Shown here: in pieces, positions 1-10,722 of the stretch
How the letters are laid out: every line of letters starts with the position of its first letter
Numbering within the stretch: the first letter of the stretch is position 1
Assembly (NCBI GenBank): GCA_015227615.1
Contig: JAALGZ010000005.1
Location: 248,001 to 312,000, forward strand
Length of the DNA: 64,000 nt
Direction: 5' to 3'
Source: Labyrinthula sp. Ha
Lineage: Eukaryota; Sar; Bigyra; Labyrinthulida; Labyrinthulaceae
Made by a program: the position numbers and the translations under genes
Notes under the pieces: model-generated
The model's input: only the letters and a program-made list of their open reading frames with translations
What the model was told of the DNA's origin: nothing
Databases searched by the model: none

Positions 1-2823
1 GTATCTTTCCCATTTCTGTTTCCGTGGTAATGCCAAATTGTTAGTCAAAATTATCAAAGCATTAGATGAACACAACTGTTTAAGCATGGGAAAAATATTT
101 CTTTCCATTTAGGTTCTACAAAGCAAATAGTTATTACTTTGTAATACATGGTAAATAATAACTAGTATTATTTTCTATAACTTACTTAATCACAATAGAT
201 ACTCTCTTGGTTTTCATATAAAGTAACTTTACAAAAACAAGACAATGAAACCCAGGCTCAAGCGGTTTTCAACTTGTGAGTGCTACATAGCAACCAAAGT
301 TTTCATTTACTACAATGCTTAAATAGAATGGAAGGAGAATATTTGATAAATTGCAGTAAGCCTGGTTGGTCTCCTTGTTTTCTCTCAATGTGGCTTGTAA
401 GCACTGCCCGAAATGACAGAGGATGTTCCAGAAGAGCGTGAACTTCTGCGAACTTTAACAATACCTCCAAGTATGAAATTAAAATTATGTAAATAATTTA
501 CTAGTTCAATGTAAAATATAAGTCTAAGGAAGTTTAGGGTGTCAAGCATGTGCAACTATCCTCATACTGGATAATGTCTATGAACGAAGAGTGCAAGAGA
601 AATAGCAAGTTCATAAGGTGTTCCCACGTACAATTTAAATTCAGAGATTCATCTGTCTATAATAATACAAATCGAACCTAAGTGCATAATTATGCCTGCG
701 GTTAGTATTGTGATAACAACTCTTCGTATTATCAGAGCTGCATTCTTGCCATGTTTTCTTCTAACAGGTAAAGTTGTTAAACCACAGAATCTGAAATGTG
801 GAATGTTAACATCATAAATAGATTTTATTCTTTAATTACCAGGCAGTACCTATATTATAATAATTATGTTCCTGGACCTACTTAATAGTACCTTATATTC
901 AGTATCACTATTCTGGTAGTGGGGCCTTCTATCGTAAAGGTAACCTGCTGCGGCATAGCATAGACACTCGATAATATTGTCTTCTTTATTGGAATATCAG
1001 GTATAATGTCTAATTAAAGAAGAAATTATGGAAAAGTCATTGTATGAATTGCTATTTGGGTAGGACTACCTTTGTTTATTTTTAGGCCATACCGTTCATG
1101 TACAACCTTGTTCGTTGATACTTACACTCCCAGTTTTCTCAATTATTCAGGAAATAGCTTAAAGTTATCTGATTAATATTTGCTGCATTTTAATATTTAC
1201 AGACCTTCACAGTATTCAAAACAAAGCAAATAGTGATGCTGGTTTTCGGTGGCTCATCTCTATAGGTCTTCTTTCAGACATATTATTTCGCGTGTGCAAA
1301 ATATATCATTCTAGGATTTATTTAAGTGTTTAGCTTATTAAATTGAAACACATTAGGGTTGGCATGTATATTGTGCTTGGTCTAAATTTTGCAAGGTGGA
1401 AGATTATTCAAGCGTATTTATCTTGTACATACTTTAGCTAAAGTTTTATGGCAGTAAGACAATGAGGCTTCAGAACGCAAGGCGGGTTATATTTTTTATT
1501 ATTGCAGTATATTTCTTTACCGGAAATCTTCATTTTGTCCAAAAATCAAGATTTTCTGAGAAGCATGGTAGATTTTAGAGCAATATGCTGCACCAGGGGC
1601 TAATTATAGGATCTGATAAGGAAATATGAACTTGACAGTCGCAATTAGGTAGATTGTTTTCTGTCTACAACTAGGTGCAAAAAATGAACTTAATGAGTGA
1701 AAACTTGTTATTCACAAAATTATGCATGTAAGTTAAATCGATAATTCCGAAGACAGGGGCACTTAGAGAATTTAGGTTATGTCTTCTTCTTTCCTAATCT
1801 TAGTTCGTATAGTTTAATTTCATGTCGTGTCTCCATCAGTGTCCAATAAAACAAACTTTGCAATAATTAGTCAGTACCAACTATTTCAGTTTCATGAGAG
1901 AAGAAACAATCAACATATCCTTTATTGATAGTATCTACACAATCAGAGTACCATGCTCCCGTATAGAATGAACTAAGACAGTGTATCACTAAGGTTCTTT
2001 TGGCGAAGATCAATTATGAGCCAGTAATTCATACCAGTGGTTTTTAGAATTTGTTAGGTTTAATCCGATGGTATTTATTTTAAGGTGTTGCTATAGCAGG
2101 ATACATACCACGAAGCTGTAAGGAACAAATATTTATTTGTTTATGTTTTTCCGGATTATAAAACTTGTTAAGAGTATTAAAATGGCTAAAAATTTTTTTT
2201 AGCTTACACCCAACAATAACTTCTATCGCTGCTGAGGTCTTCCTTAGACATTTTTATTTGTATGGTATTTTCAGTGTTTTAATAGTCCAACTTAGTGTCA
2301 GATTATCAACAGACCCCTTTCACTGTTTCAGCCATTGTGCGAGTGCAGTATAGATACCCATAAAACATGAACCTTTTTTAGAAACAGTTGAGCACCACTC
2401 GAGGTGTGATTTTATTTATTGAAAATTATTCAATAAATGCTCTACCATATTTTTTTAATAATCGTTGATTCTTAGAAAACTAGCTTAATCTAATTTTGAT
2501 ATTCAATTGATAATGAGAAACAAATCAGAATCACTTGATATGAATAAAATCAAATGTTTCTTGTTGACAATCATTCACAATAAGTGCTCTCTTCTTCAAC
2601 CCCTTCCTAGAAGTTTTCTATAAAACATCAATCCTCAAATTTTCAAAAGTATATATTGAGTAACTAAGTTTATGTTTCTTTACATAAGCAACTTTGTATC
2701 CAGTCCTCTATATCAAATTCTTCCGATATCTCCTTCCGTGTTTCGTGAAACAATCAGGCTGAATATAGATTTAGAAATTTCAGCCCAAACGGACATCTGA
2801 TCTCGGCAGTTCCAGCTCTGAGA
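1..2823. other. intergenic, no gene recognised
   Basis: AT-rich sequence with frequent stops in all frames. The only open stretch above 60 codons (2165-2353) lacks an ATG start and shows no family resemblance. I see no tRNA-like or transposase-like signal. The last 80 bp run open into the 5-phosphatase start but contain no acceptor at the right distance for this genome's introns, so they are read as 5' untranslated sequence. Confidence 0.6.
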
Positions 2824-3933
2824 ATGAACAGAAAAGAAAATCAAAAGAATTCACCCCTCTCCGTCTTATGTTGCACCTGGAACGTACATGCCATATCTCC
2901 TGGTTCGTCTTCACTTGAAGCATGGTATTTGATATGCTTGACCTCTAAAGTTTTTAGGTTATGCAAAGACAAGGAAGTTCCTGACATTTTTGGTACGCAA
3001 CTGTTCTTTTTCACGCTTAGCAATTTGTCTTCAAGAAATTGTTTCTTTGAAAAACCCTTTAAATGTAGTATTTGCTAAGAGCAAGAAAAGTAAAAATGCA
3101 GCTCACGAATGGAGTGCACATATTATTCGCACTCTTAATGAAAACTACCAAGGGTACGGGCATGTTTTTGAAGAAAAGTCTGTATTGTATCAAGTTGGTT
3201 TGTGTTTAATCATTGTTGTAAATAAAGAGATATCTCGCAGAATATTTAATATACGAGAATTTTCAAGCGTAAATCTTGACATTCGGTTTGTTTTATAGAG
3301 TGGAAGCCATTGGTTTGGGAACAAGGGTGGGCTCTCAGCTTTGTTTGACTTTCGTTTGAGAGGGGAAGGAAGCGATACAAAAAGCTTTTGTTTTGTTGGG
3401 GTTCACTTAACAGCTCATCCTGGTACTGATAAAAAGAAGAATAAAGACTTATCTATGATTTTGAACAGTACTCATTCCCCATTAAAAGAAGATGCTGTAT
3501 TCGTATTCGGTGACTTAAATTACCGGATAGAGGGAAATAATATTAATTTTGATGATGTGAACTCATATATTCATCGAGATAGATCAACAACGTTATTATT
3601 TTTCTTGTATTCATTTGTAGAAACTTTGATGAAATGTTGAAAGTTAACGACAGGCTAACATTGCAAATGGAAAGAGACGAGATAAAAACACTTCGCGATT
3701 TTAAAGAGGGGAGAATCGTGTTCCCTCCTACATATAAGTTTCTCCCGGGTACGCGTGACTATAACCCAAACAGAATTCCAAGTTGGTGTGATCGGGTTGT
3801 GTACAAAGTGAATGACGACGAAATAAACGTCGATCAGAAAAGTTATTACAGTTCAGAGGAATATTTAGAATCTGATCATAAACCAGTCGCTGCCTTTTTT
3901 ACTTTTCCTAGTATTTTATTATTATCTGAATAG
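2824..3933 (+). CDS. inositol polyphosphate 5-phosphatase (IPPc domain)
   Basis: This enzyme removes the 5-phosphate from phosphoinositides or soluble inositol phosphates. Four exons (2824-2992, 3021-3268, 3299-3591, 3621-3933) give 340 residues, almost only the catalytic domain. The introns are 28, 30 and 29 nt. Signature motifs occur in the expected order: CTWNV near the N-terminus, PDIFAICLQEI (across intron 1), SGSHWFGNKGGLS (across intron 2), FVGVHLTAH, VFGDLNYRI, FPPTYKFLPGT, RIPSWCDRVVYK and SDHKPV. All catalytic and metal-binding motifs seem intact, so the gene looks functional. No SH2, Sac, PH or C2 domain is visible, so membrane targeting is unexplained. The first ATG, upstream of CTWNV, was taken as start. 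An RGS gene follows on the same strand 97 bp downstream. Which inositide it prefers cannot be told. Confidence 0.93.
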
Positions 3934-3963
3934 TTGAGATAGTTCTTGCACAGGGGTTATCCT

Positions 3964-4007
3964 AACCGTTAAGCAAGTAATAAGTTTTTTTTGAAGAAAA
4001 AACCGTT
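3964..4007 (+). promoter_or_regulatory. two AACCGTT motifs upstream of the RGS gene
   Basis: AACCGTT occurs at 3964-3970 and 4001-4007, about 67 and 30 bp before the ATG of the RGS gene. The same heptamer, in the same orientation relative to the gene, lies upstream of the DDT/WHIM gene and the Tudor/EF-hand gene. It resembles Myb-type recognition sites (AACNG). Function is inferred only from position and recurrence. Confidence 0.4.
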
Positions 4008-4030
4008 AAAAAGTTCGCAAGAAGAAAGGG

Positions 4031-5679
4031 ATGGGAGCTGGTGCTTCGAACTCTGCGCGTAGCGCACCAGAAGGAAAGACGCATGAGCCTTCACCACTAG
4101 GTGTGGGGGGTGGAAGGTTTGGCGTAGACGAGGAGACTGGGGAAGTAGAAGAAGGGTACCATTTCAGAACGCTTACATATCGAAAACGCCGACCCTCAGA
4201 CTTAGCTTTAATTGCTGTGATTCAAGACCCAAATATAAGTCATATTTTTCGAAGATACATGTACATGAGCTTTAAAGAACCTTTGCTAAACTTCTGGGTT
4301 GAGTGTAATGCATATGCTGAAATATATGCAGGTAGGAATTAATCCATTCGTGAACTTTAGGGAATGTTCGGACCAAACAATTAGCTGCTGCGCATATCTA
4401 TCATATTTTTTTATCACCAATAGCACCTTATAAGAAAGATTTTACTTTGGATGAACCTACCTTGCAGCAAATTGAAAAAGAGTTGAACATAAACGAAACA
4501 CGCACGGGATATTCAGTTAAACAGAGTAACGAGGTAGTGTTGAGAGATGTTTTCAAACTTGCAGCGGGAAAAATATTTCAGGTTTTGAAGTTTGAACACC
4601 TTACCGAGTTTGTTGTAAGTGACGAGGCAACACAGTTAGTTGATCAATATACAACTGATACTAAGGGTGATGTTTCTACGGAAAAAGAAAAAGTCAGGGA
4701 GGGAAACGAGGTCATTGACGTTGAAATACTTCTTCGTTCTCCACTTGGGATTTATTGGTATTCAAGATTTGTTAAGGAAAACGGTTTGTTTGAAGGTCAA
4801 GGACAATTTCTTTTTGACCTTCTATATGAGATTGATCACTACGAAACATGTCATGATCCAGCCGTTCAAAAAAGGCGACTTACAAAAATCCTACAAAGAT
4901 ACAAATCTGTCGATATTCTTCTAGAAATAGATAACATCATTGAAAAAGCAAAATCTGGAAACATTATTTTTGTGGAAGGTCAGCCTTCTCCGTTGAAACC
5001 ACTTAAGACTGAAATTCTAGATCTCCTAGAGGCATATGGATCCACCTTTACTTTGACAAAGCATTACAAGCGATATAAGGATAATGACTCAAGCAGCCGA
5101 ACACTAAAATCCCTTCAAACCGTGCAGGACTATATTATTGACAAAGGAATACAAGGTAAAGTACCTGGAATAAGATTTGAACAAGTGCTCAATCATCCCA
5201 TTGGCTTAAGCTACTTCAAAAAGTATGCAATTGAAAAGTTTATGGAAGATTCAATATTGTTTTGGATAACCGTCCAGAACTTTAAAGCTGCCATGGAGCT
5301 CATAGTGAAAGGCGAAGTAGAAGAATCTTTGACTGATAAGTGTAAAAGGCTTGGACAACCGATTATTACAACCTTTATATTAGAGGACAGTAAGCAACAG
5401 GTGAATATAAGTGATGCGCAGCGCGAACAGACCCTAAGGAAATTTGATGATCCAAACTGTCAGCCTGATGTCTTTGATGTGGCAGAAAAGGAAATCGTAG
5501 ATCTCATGAAAAGAAACCTTTGGAATGGTTTTAAGGCAGATAACAAGTTCAAATACCTTAAGGATAAACTGCTTGAAGAAGACAGGAAGATGAAAAAAAA
5601 TCCTACTGACTTAAAACAAAGGACATTAAAACATTCAAAAACTCATGCGAACCTGTTTGAAAATGTACTAGCGAAGTAA
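4031..5679 (+). CDS. multi-RGS-domain protein, likely N-myristoylated
   Basis: RGS domains speed GTP hydrolysis on G-protein alpha subunits. Two exons (4031-4331, 4361-5679; 29-nt intron) give 539 residues. The N-terminus MGAGAS fits the N-myristoylation consensus, which would place the protein at membranes. A first RGS domain spans roughly residues 55-195, with the typical LLNFWVECN helix and a final VLKFEHLTEFVVSD. A third spans about residues 330-470 (FMEDSILFWITVQNFKAAM). Between them a stretch beginning DVEILLRSPLGIYWY looks like a degenerate RGS fold. The C-terminal tail is lysine-rich. The intron splits the first RGS domain. The stop at 5677-5679 lies inside a possible donor (AAGTAA), and a TTAG acceptor occurs 31 nt further on, so an alternative C-terminus is possible. 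It lies 97 bp after the phosphoinositide phosphatase on the same strand. Confidence 0.85.
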
Positions 5680-5886
5680 CTTACCTCAATTAATTATGTA
5701 GATTAGCTATATACCATCCCAGTGACTTCTGAGGACCGCCGTGTCATGTGCGTAACAGTTCTTGGTGATATAGGGCCTACTGGCTCTTTAAATTTATCAA
5801 GTGTATAATGTTCACACTCTTCGAATTTGTTCGTGCAAAAGGTTTTTCCTCAGTGAAGATGGAGTGCGTAAGTTTTTGCAATGGGC
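5680..5886. other. short convergent intergenic spacer
   Basis: The stretch separates the convergent RGS and DDT/WHIM genes. A 38-codon plus-strand ORF from about 5859 shows no family resemblance and overlaps the possible extra 3' exons of the minus-strand gene. No terminator-type signal was recognised. Confidence 0.5.
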
Positions 5887-6010
5887 TTATGGACGACCAG
5901 GAAGAAGCCGTCTCAAATTGCCTAAATAAACTACAGGTAGAACGTACACATCAAAGCAACATCAACAACATATTGTGAGTGTGAATCGACGCACTACAAA
6001 GTAGGAAATC

Positions 6011-9000
6011 TTAGCAAATAACCTCAATTTGGCCTCGACGGCTTGTTCTCTTCTTGTACAAATGAGCATTGGAATCATTGTAGATCATTCGACTCAACTG
6101 GCAGACCGCCAGACATACCCCACTAACTGTACCCATTTGCGAGAGACGACAAAGGTCCTCTAACCAGCACAATCTTCTCGTTGAGAACTTCCATAAAACC
6201 TCCCCTACGTTTCTATCTTCATTGATATATCTTCTCAAGCGGGTTTTTTCAACCTTTTCTAATTTAAACGTTTCATCTTGCTCCACCACATTTTTCAGAA
6301 GTTGTTCCTTCTCACGTTCAAAGTCTGCTGCAACTTCAAGGAATGAGTCAATTTGATCATCGCTTAGGTATGAAAAAAAGGTTTTCTTATCTATTTTGCC
6401 GTTGATGTTCTGCTCTTTATGAAAGGTTAATAACCTAACCAGCCAAGAATCCTTATTACTAACTTCTTTCTTAACAAGAATGCTATCACTGAAAAGTGGA
6501 ATCTCTTTGCGCTCTATAACAGCCTCCAGGTAGGATACTGCCTCCTCAGAAGACTGCGGAATAATTTCCTTACTCGGTATATATATTTGGGTCTTACAAA
6601 TGTCCTTCATCTCTTTGACATGTGCCTTTAACTGTGCAGTTATCTTGTTCTGACTGGCCTGAAGTTCTTTTGGCATACTTATATGCTCTTCAAGCCCGTC
6701 ATCTACGTCGCTTAATATTGAGGGGGAAACCTCACTGTCATCAGTCACTACGGAGTCACTGTCTGAATATTCCACTTTTTTTGTGGAAGGTTTCTTCTTT
6801 CCACTACCTATGCGTCTAAGAAACTGATAGGCACAGTTCTCGAGCAGTAACAGTACCTTAATTATCGCGTGTACACACTTTTGTGGAAGTCTACTCGAGC
6901 TAAGCTCTTCTATCTCTGAATCGAGCACCTTTTGCTTGAATCCATCTCTTATTCGAGCGTTAAAACTTTGAAGAGCACTCTTGTCCTCCTTCCCAACTTC
7001 AGCTGCATCCCCATAGATATCTTCTAGCTCTTTAAGTATTCTATCAACCTTGACGGCGAATCTATTGGTGTTCTCTTCATCTGCTTTCTTTACAAACTCC
7101 TTTATTTTCCCAAGCTCCCCACCAAGAATTTGTTTTGTCGAAGCTGCCTCTATTCCCAGTATTTTTTTTAAACAATCTCTATTAGAAGCCTTAATTGCTG
7201 CAGTAAGTTGAATTGGTTCAGCTCTAGCTCCATTTTTATTTAGTATCGAAAACAGAGTACTTAACTCTGCTACTATCCAATTCAAGAGGTAGTCTGGTTG
7301 CTCACCATTAGGGAGATTTCGGCTCAGGCGCATTCGGATGAAAAGACCCGTGTCCACATTAGCAAATTCCGGAGCAAGATCAAGTACAAATAGTCCTTTG
7401 GTCATATCCTTTGCTTCTGAAAACACGTTAATATAACGCTCCATAGCTTCTGCTCCCTTCTCCTTCTCTCCTAAGAGTTGAAATAGACTACTGAGCTTTT
7501 CCTTTTCTTCCACTTCTATAACTGTATTGGTCGAGGTACTATCAGCCTTCTCCACATTAGAATTAATGGAACTTATGAACTGATAATCAACCGGTTTAAC
7601 ACATTTTCTCTTTGGTCGTGATCGGGAATCAAACGCTTTGAAATCGACGGTTTCATTGGAGGCGCAATCATCTCCGAGGTCTCTAACCGAAAACACACCT
7701 TCTAACAGTTTTTTCAGGGCAGCTCTTAGCTGTTGTTCGTCATTGGACTCGTCGTCCAAAGAGGTCATGAGCGTAACAATACCTTCTTCTCCGGAAATTC
7801 GTCCGAAAAGAAGATTGTCACCTCTGGAAACTAAACAATTACAAGACTGTTGCTTCTGGGAGAAAGGTTCAGGTTTCACTGGGTAAGAAAGCTCCGCTAA
7901 CTCTTTTTTAAGGCGAAGAATGTCTTCATTCTCCGGAGTGACTCTGCGAATATACCTGCTAGTCTCGATTCGGAGCTTCCTTAAAAAGCTAGCATTGTCT
8001 TTGGCCTCAATTTTTTTAATTATGCCTTCATACAAATATTCATTCACCGTTGCTAAATTTTCTTCATTCTTGATCAGAAATTCTTGTTGCAGTAAATTGC
8101 TTGCCAGAGCACGCTCACGAAAGTTCAACTCACCCGTGGCAATTTTATTCTTTAATGTCGCTTCCAAGTGCCTGTTCAGATATTCCATGCGCGATTGAAT
8201 ATTCACAATGGTGTCATGCATAACAAGGGGTTCTTTGTCCTTAGATTGCTCCTTAGCAGCCTCTTCTTCAAGACGTGCAAGTTCAAGCTCCTTCTGTCGA
8301 CGCTCTATCGCAACCTTAGCACAACCTATTTTCCACTCGAGCATTTGTTCTTCTTCAGCTGCAAACTCAACTTGTTTGGACAACCGATCCCTTATGCACT
8401 TCGCGTGGCCTATCACATGAATATTACCAAGATCGGAACGAAGGGCGTAATAACAATTACCGAACCTATCGCGTCCGAGACATTTCAGTCGTCTCTTATT
8501 CATAAACTTTGCTATGTATAACTCCTCTGCTCGCTTTTCTACCTGATCAAGAGAGAGCCACTCTGCTTTCAAATTTTCTAACTTTTCAGCATCGACCTTG
8601 CTCATTTCCAAAGCAGAGATATCAAAAGATGCTATTTTTAAAGCGCCTAGGTTTAGGTTTTTTTTGGAGAGAGAATCGATAGTTGGAGGGGCATATTCCT
8701 TGATAGTAGGTAATGAACTAGAGGCAACTTTTCCATCCAAAGTCAGCTGCTTAAGAGACGACTTATTTTCATCTTGCTTTTGCTTCTTATTCTTTTCTTT
8801 CTCGACAAGGTCACTCTTGCGCTTGCCTGCCTGATCACTTATTTGCAACAGGCGACAACTTTGTAACCCTTGAAAAAGCGGGAATGCGTCTAAACGAGCT
8901 TTAGCATGTGCCGTCTTAAGAGTACTTAGAAAAGTATTGGTAAGAATATCTCCAAACTCAGCTTCAATCTCCTTTCTTCTCTTTTTTTCTCGTCTAGCAG

Positions 9001-10411
9001 CAGCATACTGCTCCTTCCCCAAAGTCAAAATATGTTCGGATTTTGAATCAATCACGCGATGAATAGTGGGGGTTTGAACAGCAACTTCAACTAGGTAACA
9101 GAGGACACTCAACTTCTCATCAGAAAGGAGGAAGTTATAATCCTTCATCTCAAGTTTGAGAGCAACCCGTTGCATCACTGCAGCTTCATCCAAATTATGG
9201 CACGAAAGGAACAGCAAAAATCTTCTTAATATTTCCTGCCAGGTCATAAGATTTAGCGCCGCGTACCACTCTAAGCTCAGAAGATCCTTCATATAGTTTA
9301 ATTCCAAAGGTAGACTGGCCAAGGTATCTGGGTTAAGAATAGTATCCAGTAGAACAAGATGTGTTTCCCTTATAATAGTATTAATCTTATTCTCCAAAAG
9401 ACTCTTCGCGAGCATTTCCATGCTATAACGCGAAAGCCGGAACTTCTCGGGATGCGAATGGAAACATACAAACTCGCTTATGTGTATAAGTTTGTTCCAT
9501 TGATCAAAATTAAGCGTGAATTTAATTTCTTCCACAGGATCCTTTTCGTTTAAAATCATAAACTCTTCTCGCTTAAGTTCCTCCAGACTAAATTCAAACT
9601 CTGAGTTGTCAAAATAGATCTCTTCTACTTCAACAGAAACTTGGAGTGATTTGTGATACTGCATACGCCTAGCCTTATCTTTCTCCAGACGCGCCAACTT
9701 TTCTCGAAGATTAATTAAAGTAGAGTCTGGTCTTTTTACGACTGGTTTCTCCTTCTTAGTCTCCTCTTTCTCTGAGAGCTTAGCTTGTTCCTTCCTTTGA
9801 CGTTGTATTAGTGCAACTTTAGCTGCTTCTTTTGCTTTTTTTCTCCTCTGCCTTTCAATCTCCTTCGCTTTTTTTTTAATTGTATCTTTAACTGCTTTTG
9901 CAACAAAGTACTGCCCCTTTTTCCTGACAAGAAACTTCTCATTGGTTGCCTTTCTTAACTCCTTAGCTAACCTCTTACTAAAAATGTTCATCCTGTCGTT
10001 GTATTCTGAACTTCCTTTTTCGTAAGGAGTAAAACCGTCATCAGTTTTCCTACCTAATTTTAGTTGTTTTGCATTGTTCTTAAACAAGTATGTCTTTAAT
10101 GCCGCAAAGGATACCCCACTCCTTTCTTTCATCTTTAATAGACTACTAACTACCAAATCAAGCAGCTTTGAGTTTTTTTTCTTTAGCTTCGGCGTACTGT
10201 TATTCTTTGATTTAGGACTTTTCGTCAAATCGACTGCGTCTTCTGATTTAGAGTCTTCAATGTCCTTCTTGGGAGTGTCTAGATCAGCATTTGCAAGTAG
10301 AGTCTTTGTAAGCACGTTTTCTGGTGAGCTCGACTTTGATAAATCAAACGAAGAAACACTTCCATTTTTCTTTTCAGGGGTTTTAACCAAAAACTTTTCT
10401 ATATTTGACAT
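6011..10411 (-). CDS. DDT/WHIM chromatin-remodelling subunit with H1-like winged helix
   Basis: A single long exon encodes 1466 residues from the ATG at 10411 (MSNIEKFLV). The open frame continues 11 codons further upstream without an ATG. Residues about 80-170 resemble a linker-histone globular domain (LKMKERSGVSFAALKTYL, then KRLAKELRKATNEKFLVRKKG). A very basic coiled coil follows. A DDT-like helical region lies near 300-370 and a WHIM1-like block near 395-495 (ILRRFLLFL ... LSDEKLSVLCYLVEVAVQTP). A WHIM2/3-type motif, RLKCLGRDRFGNCYYAL, lies near residue 645. These domains are typical of ISWI partner subunits (ACF1/WSTF/BAZ, plant RLT), which contact linker DNA. No PHD finger or bromodomain is visible, unlike animal BAZ proteins. 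The C-terminal half has acidic and coiled-coil segments of unknown role. Just before the stop there is a GT, and a TAG acceptor follows 29 nt on (5994-6022). One or two short final exons reaching 5931 or 5887 are therefore possible. Confidence 0.82.
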   Translation of the reverse strand: MSNIEKFLVKTPEKKNGSVSSFDLSKSSSPENVLTKTLLANADLDTPKKDIEDSKSEDAVDLTKSPKSKNNSTPKLKKKNSKLLDLVVSSLLKMKERSGVSFAALKTYLFKNNAKQLKLGRKTDDGFTPYEKGSSEYNDRMNIFSKRLAKELRKATNEKFLVRKKGQYFVAKAVKDTIKKKAKEIERQRRKKAKEAAKVALIQRQRKEQAKLSEKEETKKEKPVVKRPDSTLINLREKLARLEKDKARRMQYHKSLQVSVEVEEIYFDNSEFEFSLEELKREEFMILNEKDPVEEIKFTLNFDQWNKLIHISEFVCFHSHPEKFRLSRYSMEMLAKSLLENKINTIIRETHLVLLDTILNPDTLASLPLELNYMKDLLSLEWYAALNLMTWQEILRRFLLFLSCHNLDEAAVMQRVALKLEMKDYNFLLSDEKLSVLCYLVEVAVQTPTIHRVIDSKSEHILTLGKEQYAAARREKKRRKEIEAEFGDILTNTFLSTLKTAHAKARLDAFPLFQGLQSCRLLQISDQAGKRKSDLVEKEKNKKQKQDENKSSLKQLTLDGKVASSSLPTIKEYAPPTIDSLSKKNLNLGALKIASFDISALEMSKVDAEKLENLKAEWLSLDQVEKRAEELYIAKFMNKRRLKCLGRDRFGNCYYALRSDLGNIHVIGHAKCIRDRLSKQVEFAAEEEQMLEWKIGCAKVAIERRQKELELARLEEEAAKEQSKDKEPLVMHDTIVNIQSRMEYLNRHLEATLKNKIATGELNFRERALASNLLQQEFLIKNEENLATVNEYLYEGIIKKIEAKDNASFLRKLRIETSRYIRRVTPENEDILRLKKELAELSYPVKPEPFSQKQQSCNCLVSRGDNLLFGRISGEEGIVTLMTSLDDESNDEQQLRAALKKLLEGVFSVRDLGDDCASNETVDFKAFDSRSRPKRKCVKPVDYQFISSINSNVEKADSTSTNTVIEVEEKEKLSSLFQLLGEKEKGAEAMERYINVFSEAKDMTKGLFVLDLAPEFANVDTGLFIRMRLSRNLPNGEQPDYLLNWIVAELSTLFSILNKNGARAEPIQLTAAIKASNRDCLKKILGIEAASTKQILGGELGKIKEFVKKADEENTNRFAVKVDRILKELEDIYGDAAEVGKEDKSALQSFNARIRDGFKQKVLDSEIEELSSSRLPQKCVHAIIKVLLLLENCAYQFLRRIGSGKKKPSTKKVEYSDSDSVVTDDSEVSPSILSDVDDGLEEHISMPKELQASQNKITAQLKAHVKEMKDICKTQIYIPSKEIIPQSSEEAVSYLEAVIERKEIPLFSDSILVKKEVSNKDSWLVRLLTFHKEQNINGKIDKKTFFSYLSDDQIDSFLEVAADFEREKEQLLKNVVEQDETFKLEKVEKTRLRRYINEDRNVGEVLWKFSTRRLCWLEDLCRLSQMGTVSGVCLAVCQLSRMIYNDSNAHLYKKRTSRRGQIEVIC

Positions 10412-10476
10412 ATTTTTTTCGAAATCCCACAATTCAGTCCACAAAGTTTTTAAATATGTTTAAGCTTTCCTTTTCC

Positions 10477-10722
10477 AACGGTTTTAACGCTTTATTTGTA
10501 GATTTATCACTTATATATTGGGCTAATTAAAATGAGCAGTTCAATTTTGTTGATTTTTAGTTCAAGCAATTATTTTTTTCTGTTCAATTGGAGTTCTTTG
10601 AAAATCGTTATTTTTTTTCTAAAGTACTCCTAAAACAGTTTTTTTGTGAGGGGCGCGATTCGCTACGAAAACCGCCAAAATTCGCGAAATGATTTCCGAT
10701 ATTATGGGGAAATTTAACGGTT
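10477..10722 (-). promoter_or_regulatory. two AACCGTT motifs upstream of the DDT/WHIM gene
   Basis: On the coding (minus) strand AACCGTT lies at 10477-10483, 66-72 bp before the ATG, and again at 10716-10722. The orientation relative to the gene matches that seen before the RGS and Tudor/EF-hand genes. Confidence 0.35.

Noticed and set aside
5859-5975. 38-codon plus-strand ORF between convergent genes
   Set aside because: It overlaps the possible extra exons of the minus-strand gene and has no family support.
7638-8834. Several plus-strand ORFs of 70-117 codons opposite the DDT/WHIM gene
   Set aside because: They are antisense shadows of a well-supported long exon.
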